64,000 nucleotides of DNA from Lachancea thermotolerans CBS 6340. Taxonomy: Eukaryota > Ascomycota > Saccharomycetes > Saccharomycetales > Saccharomycetaceae. The stretch covers positions 124,001 through 188,000 of the forward strand of contig NC_013081.1 of assembly GCF_000142805.1 (NCBI RefSeq), given 5' to 3'. A program made the translations under genes and the position numbers. Shown piece after piece: positions 8,301 to 17,938 of the stretch; the first letter of the stretch is position 1, and every line of letters starts with the position of its first letter. Under the pieces are notes generated by a model. The model ran no database searches. It worked only from the letters and a program-made list of their open reading frames with translations, and was not told the DNA's origin.

Positions 8301-10319
8301 ATGCATGAAAAAGCCGAAAACTGGTTATTTAGACTTGTGCATCCTTCATTACTGTACTTAGATTCAAAGCTAAATGTGCAGTTTGTGATTTCGAGTCTTC
8401 TGTACCTGTCTCTATGCTTCGTTCTTCTAGGAATATGTGCATCTGACTATCTTTGCCCAGCGGTATCAAACATTTCAAATGGAAGGAAAGGCAGCGCCCA
8501 GAAGGGACTACTAGCTGCAATTCTCTTATCATGGTGCAACTCATCGCCTGACCTCTTCACTAACTTCATGAGCTGGACCTCGTCGAATGCCGCAGCTTTG
8601 TCGGTGGGCGAAGTTCTAGGGTCTTGTGGTTTTATTATGTGCGTGGTACAAGGCGCGGTGTTCATAGTAATGTCCAAAGCGCGTGTTGGCCTGGAGCCCG
8701 AGCAGAGGCAGCATGTCACTCGGGACCTCGGCTTTATTCTCGTGGCTATGTTGATGATGCTCTACGTATGCTTGCAAAACGAGGTTACGTTGCTAAACTG
8801 TGTCTTTATGATGGGCGTATATGCTGCGTACATTGCTTCTAAGGCTGGTGTTAGATATTCTAAGCCTACCTCGGACGACGCCAATCACACTGACTGGAAT
8901 AGCCCCGAAGAAGCCTTCCCCGAGATGACGGCCGGGGCATTTTCTTCTGGTGCAGATTCCGGGCACAAGTTCAACATACTAAGCGCAATGGATTACAGTG
9001 CACTTTACGAAATGATGGAAAGATCAACGAGTTCACCGGATGATGCAATTACGCTCCAAACACTCAGATCTGACATTCCGGGAACGACGTTTGTGTCGCC
9101 CCGCCCTATAACAGAGCCCAGCGCAAGCAGGCTGCCTTTTTTGGATAATGTTGCGTCTCCGGTGCAATCTTCTCCGTCTACTTTCCAGCCGTTTCACGAT
9201 AGCGATGATATCTCTGAAGCAGGACAGGCTTTGTTGGCTGAACCTATTAAGTACAGCAAAATTGCAATTAAGCGGCTGCAGCGTCTGAGGAAAGGCGCAT
9301 TTTTCCTTCTCGCGCCTCAGCTACTTGGATTTGGGTGCAAATCTCTTAGCGCGAAAGCTCTAGCGCTGGCCACGACGCCGTTCACCGTCTTGTTGCGTTT
9401 CTCCTGTCCTCAGTATTATGAGATACTACAATTCGACAGAACGCCCAGCAACCTCATAGAACTAGAGAGAGCTCAGCTAATGCTTTTGCTCGTTCAAGCG
9501 CTTCTTGCTCCATCTAGCTCCTTAGTGTTACTTTGGGTTTTAGCGGGTATTCTTCTACGCTGGTATTACCTACTTGCCGCTGGTATTACAGCAATCGCTC
9601 TTCTTGTATCTGTGGCCTTTCTCCAACTGGCGGCCAAAAAGTACAATAGATTCTCTCTGAACGAGGACCATAGCAGCGACGACCGCAAGCTAAAGCGATT
9701 ACTAAATGCGGAAAAGGCTATAATAATACTCTTCAATAGTTTTGGGATACTCAATTCTATCTTGTGGATTTCTACGCTAGCAAATGCTCTCGTGGAAGTG
9801 ATGGAAGTTTATCAAAGGTTTACTTCGGTCTCTGAGGCTGTTCTAGGGCTCACCATCTTTTCATGGGGAAACTCTATCAGTGACTTAATGTCCAACGTGG
9901 CTATGTGTCAGCTTTACCGTAAAAACGAGGTGGAAGATACGGAAGAAACGTCCCGGCACGCTTCGAGATCTTTCTTCATCTCCCTGAGTGCCTGTTTCGG
10001 CGGAATTCTGCTCAACTCGCTGATAGGTATTGGGCTAAGCGGCTTTGTGGCAATGCTTATAAATACCGAAGGGACCAATGAGAAGAATTCCTGGATCCTT
10101 AGGTCAGTTTCGCTAGATAGCTCGGGAGTGGATTTCAAGTTTATGGTATCGGTATCCTTCATCATCATTCAAAATCTGTTTTTATTGTCTTCATTTTGCG
10201 GTGTTCGCACTTTTGACTCCTTGCTTGAAGATAAAAGGAAACTTGTCGGCATTCTAATGTGCTCTTGGTGGGGAGCGGCAACATTGGTCAATGTGCTTAT
10301 TGAGAGTTTCGTGGATTAA
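8301..10319 (+). CDS. ECM27: Ecm27, cation/calcium exchanger-family membrane protein
   Basis: The first ATG (8301) gives 672 aa starting MHEKAENWLFRLVHP; codons further upstream begin only at TTG. S. cerevisiae Ecm27 is 725 aa and aligns from its own start. The protein has two clusters of hydrophobic helices separated by a long acidic loop (roughly residues 190-330). Each cluster carries an alpha-repeat core of the CaCA exchanger superfamily: WCNSSPDLFTN in the first half and WGNSISDLMSN in the second. Ecm27 is thought to be a Na+(or K+)/Ca2+ exchanger-like protein of the ER or another endomembrane; transport activity is inferred from the family. Its place between ADO1 and LIH1 fixes orthology. 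Confidence 0.94.
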   Translation: MHEKAENWLFRLVHPSLLYLDSKLNVQFVISSLLYLSLCFVLLGICASDYLCPAVSNISNGRKGSAQKGLLAAILLSWCNSSPDLFTNFMSWTSSNAAALSVGEVLGSCGFIMCVVQGAVFIVMSKARVGLEPEQRQHVTRDLGFILVAMLMMLYVCLQNEVTLLNCVFMMGVYAAYIASKAGVRYSKPTSDDANHTDWNSPEEAFPEMTAGAFSSGADSGHKFNILSAMDYSALYEMMERSTSSPDDAITLQTLRSDIPGTTFVSPRPITEPSASRLPFLDNVASPVQSSPSTFQPFHDSDDISEAGQALLAEPIKYSKIAIKRLQRLRKGAFFLLAPQLLGFGCKSLSAKALALATTPFTVLLRFSCPQYYEILQFDRTPSNLIELERAQLMLLLVQALLAPSSSLVLLWVLAGILLRWYYLLAAGITAIALLVSVAFLQLAAKKYNRFSLNEDHSSDDRKLKRLLNAEKAIIILFNSFGILNSILWISTLANALVEVMEVYQRFTSVSEAVLGLTIFSWGNSISDLMSNVAMCQLYRKNEVEDTEETSRHASRSFFISLSACFGGILLNSLIGIGLSGFVAMLINTEGTNEKNSWILRSVSLDSSGVDFKFMVSVSFIIIQNLFLLSSFCGVRTFDSLLEDKRKLVGILMCSWWGAATLVNVLIESFVD

Positions 10320-10533
10320 GAGCCTTTATCACCTTTTTTTAATTATCCTAAAGTTTCGCCGCTTAACGTCACAAAATTTCAATATTGAAATCTGCGTGTC
10401 TTAAGCATAAAAAGCTTGAGGTTTACAAACCAAAGCTAGGCTTTTGGGATTTCTTCTTCACGCCCTTTTTTGGAAAGTTTTTCTGCGTCAGCATTGTCGC
10501 ATATCCTTGCGAGCGTGAACAAGGCATTTATTA

Positions 10534-11754
10534 ATGAACATATATCCCAAAGCTATCGTTATCGTCATTTTTTTATTCCTCCAGGCCTACACGCTAGTCA
10601 ATGCAAGCAATGTTAGCTACGGGGTTGCTCTGCATAATACGATTTTTATCGAATCCAGCCACATTGTGGCTAGCGAAAACAATTCAAATGTTCCAAATCA
10701 ATGGAAAATGAATGATACAGTCTTGATTAGGCCGCATGAAGCTGGGCATTTCGAAGATGTCACAATCACAAAAGAGTTGTACGAACGTCTTGTTTATTTT
10801 AGCAAGATGTGCGCTTTGACTTATTGCATAACATCCAATGAGCTAAATACAGGTCTATCTTTTAAAGGTGGAGGCTGTCCATCCAAGCTAGAGTTTTGCT
10901 CCAACAAAGACCATAATCCGACTCTCGAGCGGACAATAGTGGAGCTTGTCATATTGGCTGAGAGTGGAGAACTTGGTACGGGGTACCTAGCAGTTGACCA
11001 TGAAAAGAGAGTTGTGGTGTTATCATTTAGAGGATCAACAACAAATCAAGACTGGCTCAGTGATTTCGCTGTATACCCTGTGCCTTATATGCCATGCTCT
11101 AAAGACTTTTACGACGAGTGGATTGAAAGTGGAAGAATACGAGAATGTGAGGGGTGCTTCGTGCACCGAGGCTTCAATGTGTTTTTAAACACCCTGAGTT
11201 CGCAATTCTTTGATCGGATAGAAGGGATTTTCAAAGCTTTCCCCCACTACAGCCTTGTGGTGACAGGGCATTCCTTGGGTGCTGCTGTGGCTAGTCTCGC
11301 TGGTATTGAACTGAAACTGAGAGGCTACGAACCTCTCCTACTGACTTATGCGTCACCAAATATTTTCAATGGAGCGCTCAGGGCATGGGTCGATGACCTT
11401 TTTGAAACCAAACGCATACATGACTTATCTGTGGAAGAAGGTGAGGTGATGTTCCAGAAGGGGTATTTCAGAGTTGTGCACGATCAAGACTACATAACAA
11501 TGGTGCCTCCATTCTATGAACCGGCTGGACTAGAGATTTTCATCAACAATCCCTGCCTTCCGCACAAACACGAAGACTTGGAGTACCGTGGCCCTTCCCT
11601 GGATCTTACTTCCCTACAGATAGCCGGGGAAAACTCTGCTGTCAGTCAGGGTCGCGGTCAAGGTCACTGGTATCTTGGCCCTTTAGAAAGGCTGCTTCAC
11701 ATGTATGAGCATCGGTCTTATTTTATATTGATAAATACCTGTGAAGGGTTTTAG
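10534..11754 (+). CDS. LIH1: Lih1-like class 3 lipase, secretory
   Basis: The product is 406 aa. A hydrophobic N-terminal segment (about residues 6-23) looks like a signal peptide or anchor. The lipase class 3 alpha/beta-hydrolase core is clear: the oxyanion-strand motif LSFRGST near 163-169, and the nucleophile elbow GHSLG with Ser247. Candidate acid and base residues are Asp317/Asp319 in HDQDYITMVPP and a C-terminal His (378 or 392). Several Cys and N-glycosylation sequons suit the secretory pathway. S. cerevisiae YJR107W (LIH1) holds the same place after ECM27 but is shorter (328 aa). The natural substrate, a triacylglycerol or phospholipid, is not shown by sequence. Confidence 0.9.
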   Translation: MNIYPKAIVIVIFLFLQAYTLVNASNVSYGVALHNTIFIESSHIVASENNSNVPNQWKMNDTVLIRPHEAGHFEDVTITKELYERLVYFSKMCALTYCITSNELNTGLSFKGGGCPSKLEFCSNKDHNPTLERTIVELVILAESGELGTGYLAVDHEKRVVVLSFRGSTTNQDWLSDFAVYPVPYMPCSKDFYDEWIESGRIRECEGCFVHRGFNVFLNTLSSQFFDRIEGIFKAFPHYSLVVTGHSLGAAVASLAGIELKLRGYEPLLLTYASPNIFNGALRAWVDDLFETKRIHDLSVEEGEVMFQKGYFRVVHDQDYITMVPPFYEPAGLEIFINNPCLPHKHEDLEYRGPSLDLTSLQIAGENSAVSQGRGQGHWYLGPLERLLHMYEHRSYFILINTCEGF

Positions 11755-12107
11755 TAAGATGCCAGTAAAAATAATAAATCTATAGAGGGATTTTCGCTAG
11801 AAATACAGCTGTCCTGGTCGGGTCGTGCATCTGACGAACTCGGGGTGCCTGCTCCCTAGGAGCTGGCTTGATATTAATTTGGAAAGTTTGTCGTCAATAA
11901 TTAAGGATAAATACGTGGAGCCAGTCCACGGATTGATTTCGTTGCAGCATTTTCATAGAGTAGCCTTACGCATAGTGATCATGATTAAGTGCCCCTTCCC
12001 CCTTCTTCTACTTTTAAATGTTTCTTTTCACTCTTTTACGGTTCCCCTTGGGCACGTAACCCTATTGTCTTAATGTCAAAGCTAAGTCTCAATGCCTCTT
12101 TTTTTTT
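11755..12107. other. Convergent 3' spacer between LIH1 and GPA2
   Basis: About 350 bases where LIH1 (plus) and GPA2 (minus) converge. It is moderately AT-rich with a T-run near 12098-12107 and ATAATAAATCTATAG-like sequence near 11770, suitable for 3'-end formation. No gene is supported. Confidence 0.45.
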
Positions 12108-13460
12108 TCATAATACTCCTGAATCCTTCAAACTGTTCTCCAAGATGGTTTCTTTGATGGCTGCAAACACCAACTTGATATTTGAAGTGTCTGTGGCCTG
12201 TGTGACGTGTGGGTATATGTTCAAGTGGGCTCTATTGAGCTGAACAAATCTCCACAAAATGTACTTAGCAGCCTTGTTGATGTCTTGGCCACCTGTGTAG
12301 TCGGGAAAGAACCTCTCAAGAGGAACATGCTGGATTTTTTCGGCGAACACGTCAATCTTGTTCAAAAACAAAACTATTGACGCTCTCGCAAACCACCTGC
12401 TGTTAACAACAGAGTCAAACAAGATCAATGATTCTTCTAGTCTGTTTTGTGATTTGTCTTCTAGCAGGGTTTGGTCGAACTCAGAGAGCGAAACGCAAAA
12501 GATGATCAACGTAACATTGTCGAAACAATGAATCCACTTCTTGCGCTCACTTCTTTGACCGCCCACGTCGTATATGTGCAATTTGAGATTCGAGTCCATT
12601 TCAACCAAGGTGTCGAAGATACCGGAGGTCTTTTTCCTGGACAGAAGCACGTCCCTGACGGTTGGCTTGTAGTTTTCGGCAGCAACCCTGGGCAGATTGT
12701 CCATGAAGTACCTTGCCGAGTCCATCAGGTAGAAGGACGACCTGTGCTCGCCGGTGATGAGCTCCTGTGTAGAGGGCAGCGACCACAGATTTGACAGTGT
12801 CTTTTGCAGGTCTGCCGGGAACTGCTGCAGTTGCGCGCCGGGCGTGTTGAAGTTCAGGACACCCTGGAGGTCCTCTTCTGAGAGACCGGACTCGGGCTCC
12901 AGCGTTGCGTGGAACTTGAGACGCGCGTTGATGATGTCTTTGCCAGTCTCGATGATATTGTCAAAAATAAAGGGTTTAAACTCCAACAGCTCTTCGTTGG
13001 AAAAGCCGTTCTGGTGCAGGATCTTGAGCTGCTGGAGCACTGTGGACTTGCCGCTCTCGCCGGAGCCCAGCAGCAGCACTTTCAGCGCGCGGTTCGAGTC
13101 CGTTGACCCGCCGCCAGACTTCGACAGCGAGCCCATGGATGGACCCGTGGAACCGCCGCTGTTAGACGATACTACTGACTGCTGCCGCTTGCTATTGTCT
13201 GGCACAGCGCCGCCCAACCGCGGCCGGTCCGGCGCCGCGCCCTTGGCGCTCGTCGCGGCCTTTTCCTCCGCGCCCGAGCTCGAGTCCGTCGTGTGGCCCG
13301 TCTGCGACCTGTCTCCGGAGCCCGCGCCGGCCGCCGCCTCTTTCTCCTCCGCGGCCCTCGCACCTTTGGCTATTTTCTGGCTGCGGCTCCGCTTGGCCGC
13401 GGCCGTGCCGCCGCCTTTCGCGGGCGGCCCGTCTGTCGACTTTGACATGCACGCTCCCAT
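12108..13460 (-). CDS. GPA2: G-protein alpha subunit Gpa2 (glucose sensing)
   Basis: The product is 450 aa (449 in S. cerevisiae). It begins MGACMSK, with Gly2 for myristoylation and Cys4 for palmitoylation. The first 125 residues are an Ala/Gly/Ser/Lys-rich extension typical of fungal Gpa2, encoded by very GC-rich DNA. The Ras-like domain carries the P-loop GSGESGKS (132-139), switch I around KKTSGI (Thr278), switch II DVGGQR (298-303) and the guanine-specificity motif NKID (367-370). Gpa2 couples the Gpr1 receptor to adenylate cyclase and the PKA pathway at the plasma membrane. S. cerevisiae keeps it on chromosome V (YER020W), so its position between LIH1 and CPA2 is a difference in gene order. 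Confidence 0.97.
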   Translation of the reverse strand: MGACMSKSTDGPPAKGGGTAAAKRSRSQKIAKGARAAEEKEAAAGAGSGDRSQTGHTTDSSSGAEEKAATSAKGAAPDRPRLGGAVPDNSKRQQSVVSSNSGGSTGPSMGSLSKSGGGSTDSNRALKVLLLGSGESGKSTVLQQLKILHQNGFSNEELLEFKPFIFDNIIETGKDIINARLKFHATLEPESGLSEEDLQGVLNFNTPGAQLQQFPADLQKTLSNLWSLPSTQELITGEHRSSFYLMDSARYFMDNLPRVAAENYKPTVRDVLLSRKKTSGIFDTLVEMDSNLKLHIYDVGGQRSERKKWIHCFDNVTLIIFCVSLSEFDQTLLEDKSQNRLEESLILFDSVVNSRWFARASIVLFLNKIDVFAEKIQHVPLERFFPDYTGGQDINKAAKYILWRFVQLNRAHLNIYPHVTQATDTSNIKLVFAAIKETILENSLKDSGVL

Positions 13461-14024
13461 CGTTGTTTGCTTCTCTGCTGCTCTGCTTCTTTGCTTCTCT
13501 GCTCGCCTGCTTCTCAGCTTCTTTCTGTTTGCCTGCTTCTCTGCTAGCTCTTCTGGTATTCTTTAAACCCCTACCTGAAGCGTGTGATCTCTCGCTTCTT
13601 GGTTTCACCTAATGACAGGTTCTTTTTTATACCACTTGTTGGTCGACTCGTTTTAAACTTGGTCGACTAGCCTGGTATTTTGTCGCCTCGTTTCCGCACT
13701 GGCCTCTTATATCGCCTATATTAATAACATCTTGCCTTTTTCCCACTTCCTTGAATAATACCCGAAAGATACTCACGATCTTGAAGTGTCCCCTAAAAAA
13801 AAAATTTCCCGGACGGGTAACCACGAGCATATGCGGAAGACGCCTCGGGTTACAATATGCCGAAAGAGAGATACGGCGGTTGCGCTAGGTAACAGACACG
13901 TGTATATGACGTATGCATGGAAGGCGCGTGACTGAGAGAAAAGCTGTTAGTCACGTGCGTGTTTGTCACGTACGTGCTTACTTAAGCGCACGGCGCGAAC
14001 AGCTCAACGGCTTGGTCACATGGC
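13461..14024. promoter_or_regulatory. GPA2 promoter region with CACGTG sites
   Basis: The stretch upstream of GPA2 starts with CT-rich sequence next to the start codon and a pyrimidine-rich block (about 13470-13560). Two CACGTG E-boxes lie at 13897-13902 and 13952-13957, with a related CACGTA at 13967-13972. An A-run (about 13796-13804) may mark a nucleosome-free stretch. No gene is supported; reading frames here are GC-driven. Confidence 0.45.
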
Positions 14025-14309
14025 TCAGGTGTCCCCCTGGCTTCCGCGCCGCGTGCGCTTGCCGGGCGTTACGCTCGGCGCCTCTTGGCGACCATCATAC
14101 TCGAGTGCACGCTTGCTGCCATCGCTGGCAGGCGCTGCTAGTGGGGCGAGCTTTGGCAGCGGCTCCGCGCTCGTGCTGCGCTCGAGCATAGCGCGATCGG
14201 ACCAGGCGCCTGCCCCCGCAGGTGCGGCCTGCGAAGCGTTTGCGAGTAGTGCCTGATCAAGCTGCCATTCGTACGGGTCAATGTTGTGCATCGTGCTGTT
14301 CTCTTTCAT
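14025..14309 (-). CDS. Hypothetical small protein (doubtful)
   Basis: A 94-codon frame from ATG at 14307-14309, just downstream of CPA2 and on the same strand. The product starts MKENSTMHNIDPYEWQLDQA, then becomes Ala/Pro/Ser rich and ends in a basic stretch (GKRTRRGSQ). I do not recognise it. In favour of a gene: a composite CACGTG/TGAGTCA site lies about 90 bases upstream (14398-14408), and the N-terminal third looks like real protein. Against: the region is GC-rich, where chance frames are long, and a competing plus-strand frame covers it. S. cerevisiae has ABM1 (YJR108W) between LIH1 and CPA2, but that gene is on the opposite strand and I cannot see similarity. Confidence 0.35.
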   Translation of the reverse strand: MKENSTMHNIDPYEWQLDQALLANASQAAPAGAGAWSDRAMLERSTSAEPLPKLAPLAAPASDGSKRALEYDGRQEAPSVTPGKRTRRGSQGDT

Positions 14310-14397
14310 TCCACTGTGTTTGTTCTTGGCTAACAGCAGTTGTATATCTCTGGAAATTCCAGAGATGAGCAACCATGCCAGACGGGTGGGTGCGCGT

Positions 14398-14408
14398 CAC
14401 GTGAGTCA
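14398..14408. promoter_or_regulatory. Overlapping CACGTG and Gcn4-type TGAGTCA
   Basis: The sequence reads CACGTGAGTCA, an E-box (14398-14403) overlapping a perfect Gcn4 heptamer TGAGTCA (14402-14408). It lies between the CPA2 stop and the small minus-strand ORF and could serve that ORF. Binding is inferred from consensus only. Confidence 0.35.
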
Positions 14409-14572
14409 AACGAAATTACACAACATGGGAAACACTGAGAGCGCCTGCGCCCGTTGCTTCCCTGCTGCACCCAGTCTCCTCTATTATTGGTTCAAGACCA
14501 GGTATACACGCACATATATAGATATTTTATTGTACACTCCTCGAGACGCAGACGGCCGTTCCCTTTGGCACG

Positions 14573-17500
14573 CTACATGGGTCTCTGGCCGATCCACTCG
14601 TGCCAGGTGCGCACCTCTGGCGGAACGATCACGTCCTGGGACTCTAGGATCTTGAGCTTCTCGCCCACCTTCGCGCTGAGAGCCTTGGCAAACAGCAGCG
14701 CGGTCTGGGGCTCGTTGAACAGTGGCAACGCAAAGTCGATCGCGTTTCTTCTCATGACGTAGTCCACGTCCTGCAGCGACTCGGCTCTCTTCGCGGCCAG
14801 GTTGAAGACGGCCTTGATGTCGTAGTGCTGGAACACCTCGCGCAACTTTCTCTTGTCGTTCTTGGGGAACTCGATGATTCCAACCTCGCACGACGCGGGC
14901 ACGTACTTCTGGAGGTATTGCTTGGCGTCCTCGCTTGTTGTGTAGACCTTGAAGCCCAGCGTGCCGATTGTATGTGCGACCTGGCCCAGATACTCCTTGG
15001 ACAGGTCACCGCCAAACAGGATACCGCTAGGTGGCAGTGGCACGCTAAAGTTCATGGTGCTCTGCATCGCAGTCCAGTAACTCTCCAGGGCATCTCTGCC
15101 GAAAGACGCGACCTCACCCGTTGAAGCCATCTCAACACCCAAGAAGGGGTCTGCGCCAGCTAGTCTGGTGAAGGAGAACTGTGGAACCTTGGTGGCCACG
15201 TAAGGATACTCCTCGGACATCAGGTTGACGGGCTTTGGCACATCATCGCCCAAGAAGGCCTTGACGGCGACGTCGATAAAGTTGCATCCCAGCACCTTGG
15301 AGACAAAAGGGAACGATCTAGAAGCTCTGATGTTACATTCGATAACCTTCAAAGAAGTGCCGGCGTGTCTGTCGTCTTTGATAATCTGCATGTTGAATGG
15401 GCCAGTGATCTTCCAGGCTTCGGCGACCTTCTGCGCGATATCATACAGTCTGTTCTTAATGCTCTCGCTCAAGGATTGAGGAGGAAGGATCAGAGTAGCA
15501 TCACCAGAATGGACACCGGCGTTCTCTACATGCTCGGAAACGGCGTGGACCAAAACCTTACCATTGTAAGCAACGGCGTCCACGTCAATTTCCTGCGCAC
15601 CCTCAATGAACTTCGAGATCACAACTGGATGGTCTGGAGAAACATCTGAGGCGTTGGTGAGCTTGGTCTCCAGCTCGTGCTCCGAGTTCACCACGCTCAT
15701 GGCTGCACCGGACAGCACATAGGATGGACGGATCAAAACTGGGTAGCCTACACTCTGCGAAAACTCCTTTGCCTCTGCAACAGAAGACAGTTCACTCCAC
15801 TCAGGTTGGTCGACGCCAATAGTGTCCAAGATGGATGAGAACTTGTGTCTGTTCTCGGCTCTGTCAATATCAACAGGACTAGTACCCAGAATGTTAGCAC
15901 CGTTCTCCAGCATCTTCAAAGCGATATTCTGAGGAAGCTGGCCACCAACAGAGATAACTGCGCTTTCGGAGTTCTCCAACTCATAGATGTCCATCACCCT
16001 TTCAAAAGATAATTCTTCGAAGTACAATCTGTCGACTTCATCAAAGTCAGTAGACACTGTTTCTGGGTTATAGTTGATCATCACGGTTTTTTTGCCCTTC
16101 TCTCTCAAAGCTCTGGCGGTGTTCACGGCACACCAGTCGAACTCGACGGAAGACCCGATACGGTAAACACCAGAACCCAAAACCAAGACACCGTTGTCAT
16201 TGAAGTCAATGTCGCTCTTGGTTGCGTTGTAAGTTGTGTACAGGTAGTTGGTGTTTGCAGGAAACTCGGCGGCTAGAGTGTCGATCTTCTTGACGAAAGG
16301 TACAATGCCGAAAGACTTTCTGACTTTTCTAACGTCTAGCTCGTGCACGTTGGCCTCACTGCCCTTGTTAATGGAAACAGCAATCTGCTTGTCAGAGAAT
16401 CCCATCTTTTTAGCTCTAGTCAACAAATCCTTGTCGAGGTCCTCGAGTTTGTTCACGGCGTCCAGTTCCTTGTACATGTCGACAAGGTTCATGCACTTGT
16501 ACAAGAACCAAGAGTCAACCTTAGATAGCTCATGAACTTTCTCGACGGAGTAGCCTTCGTAGATCAAAGCCTGGCCAATTGCGAGCCATCTTCTGTCAGT
16601 TGGGTTAGCGAGAACGTCATCTAGTTTGTCGCCGAACTCGTCAGATCCCTGGAAACCCAAGAAGGAGGGGTCGATCTGTCTGATGGCTTTTTGGAAGGCT
16701 TCCTCGAAGTTTCTACCAATGGCCATGACCTCACCCACGGACTTCATTGACGAGCCAACTGATCTGTTGACATGTTGGAACTTTGACAAATCCCAACGAG
16801 GAATCTTTGCAACAATGTAATCCAATGAGGGTTCAAAGTTTGCAACAGTGGTTTTAGTGACGGGGTTAGGAAGCTCAGGTAGGGTGTAGCCGAGAGCGAT
16901 CTTGGCAGCAGTGTAGGCCAGTGGGTATCCGGTAGCTTTCGAAGCCAAAGCAGAGGAACGGGACAAACGGGCATTAACCTCAATTACTCTATAGTCCAAA
17001 CCATCTGGTTGTAGCGCGTACTGGACGTTACACTCACCCACAACACCCAGGTGTCTAATGATCTTGATAGCGGCAGTTCTCAACATGTGGAACTCTTCGT
17101 CAGACAATGTCTGCGAAGGAGCAAAAACGATGGAGTCACCAGTGTGAACACCTAGAGGGTCAAAGTTCTCCATGTTACACACGGTGATACAGTTTCCTAC
17201 TCTGTCACGGACAACTTCGTACTCGACCTCCTTCCAGCCCTTCAGGGACTTTTCAACCAGAATTTGTGGGGATAGAGATAAGGCCTGGGCCGCAAGCTCC
17301 TTCATCTCGCCTTCGTTGTTGGCAAAGCCAGAGCCCAGACCACCTAAAGCATAGGCGGATCTGACGATGACTGGATATTGAACTCTCGCCGCAGCAGACA
17401 AAGCCTCGTCGACAGTCTCGCATGCGAAGGACTCGGCAGTAGGGATGTTGATTTCCTTCAGCGCCTGGGCGAAAAGGTCTCTGTCTTCTGAGGTTATCAG

Positions 17501-17938
17501 AGTCTTGATGGGTGTTCCTAAAACCTTGATGCCGTATTTCTGCAGCACACCCAGCTTATCCAGAGCAACACCGCAATTCAGACCGGTTTGGCCACCGAAA
17601 GTCAACAGAATAGCGTCTGGCCTTTCGCGCTCGATGATGTAAGTGATGTATTCGGGGGTAACTGGCAGGTAGTATACTTCATCTGCCAGAGAGTGCGACG
17701 TCTGGTTTGTCGCGATGTTCGGGTTGATAAGAATAGTTCTCTTGTTAGCCTCCTTCAGAGCCTTAATAGCCTGCGATCCTGAGTAGTCGAATTCTCCCGC
17801 TTGGCCAATGGAAAGACCACCGGAGCCGATCACTAAAACGGACTCCACGCCTTTCACGAGCTGTGGGTTGTAGTCTGGCGTGTTGAAAGCCGACGTTGTT
17901 GGTTGGGTGGACTCGTAAATAGATGGAACGCTGGACAT
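14573..17938 (-). CDS. CPA2: Carbamoyl-phosphate synthase, arginine-specific, large subunit
   Basis: The product is 1121 aa (1118 in S. cerevisiae). It has the duplicated synthetase architecture of the CPS large chain: an N-terminal half opening with LVIGSGGLSIGQAGEFDYSG and carrying the first ATP-grasp domain, then a second half restarting at VLGSGVYRIGSSVEFDWC with the second ATP-grasp domain, and a C-terminal MGS-like region. With the glutaminase subunit Cpa1 it makes carbamoyl phosphate from bicarbonate, glutamine nitrogen and 2 ATP for arginine synthesis in the cytosol. It is not the fused CAD-type enzyme (Ura2), since no ATCase follows. Codons are strongly biased (TTG, AGA, GGT). Gcn4 sites lie upstream. 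It corresponds to YJR109C, after LIH1 and before YMR1 in the ancestral order. Confidence 0.98.
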   Translation of the reverse strand: MSSVPSIYESTQPTTSAFNTPDYNPQLVKGVESVLVIGSGGLSIGQAGEFDYSGSQAIKALKEANKRTILINPNIATNQTSHSLADEVYYLPVTPEYITYIIERERPDAILLTFGGQTGLNCGVALDKLGVLQKYGIKVLGTPIKTLITSEDRDLFAQALKEINIPTAESFACETVDEALSAAARVQYPVIVRSAYALGGLGSGFANNEGEMKELAAQALSLSPQILVEKSLKGWKEVEYEVVRDRVGNCITVCNMENFDPLGVHTGDSIVFAPSQTLSDEEFHMLRTAAIKIIRHLGVVGECNVQYALQPDGLDYRVIEVNARLSRSSALASKATGYPLAYTAAKIALGYTLPELPNPVTKTTVANFEPSLDYIVAKIPRWDLSKFQHVNRSVGSSMKSVGEVMAIGRNFEEAFQKAIRQIDPSFLGFQGSDEFGDKLDDVLANPTDRRWLAIGQALIYEGYSVEKVHELSKVDSWFLYKCMNLVDMYKELDAVNKLEDLDKDLLTRAKKMGFSDKQIAVSINKGSEANVHELDVRKVRKSFGIVPFVKKIDTLAAEFPANTNYLYTTYNATKSDIDFNDNGVLVLGSGVYRIGSSVEFDWCAVNTARALREKGKKTVMINYNPETVSTDFDEVDRLYFEELSFERVMDIYELENSESAVISVGGQLPQNIALKMLENGANILGTSPVDIDRAENRHKFSSILDTIGVDQPEWSELSSVAEAKEFSQSVGYPVLIRPSYVLSGAAMSVVNSEHELETKLTNASDVSPDHPVVISKFIEGAQEIDVDAVAYNGKVLVHAVSEHVENAGVHSGDATLILPPQSLSESIKNRLYDIAQKVAEAWKITGPFNMQIIKDDRHAGTSLKVIECNIRASRSFPFVSKVLGCNFIDVAVKAFLGDDVPKPVNLMSEEYPYVATKVPQFSFTRLAGADPFLGVEMASTGEVASFGRDALESYWTAMQSTMNFSVPLPPSGILFGGDLSKEYLGQVAHTIGTLGFKVYTTSEDAKQYLQKYVPASCEVGIIEFPKNDKRKLREVFQHYDIKAVFNLAAKRAESLQDVDYVMRRNAIDFALPLFNEPQTALLFAKALSAKVGEKLKILESQDVIVPPEVRTWHEWIGQRPM

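Noticed and set aside
12754-13566. 270-codon plus-strand frame antisense to GPA2
   Set aside because: It is a mirror of the GC-rich, low-complexity N-terminus of GPA2, whose own motifs are decisive.
13963-14256. 97-codon plus-strand frame opposite the small minus-strand ORF
   Set aside because: Composition is GC-driven; the minus-strand frame has a more protein-like start and an upstream regulatory site.
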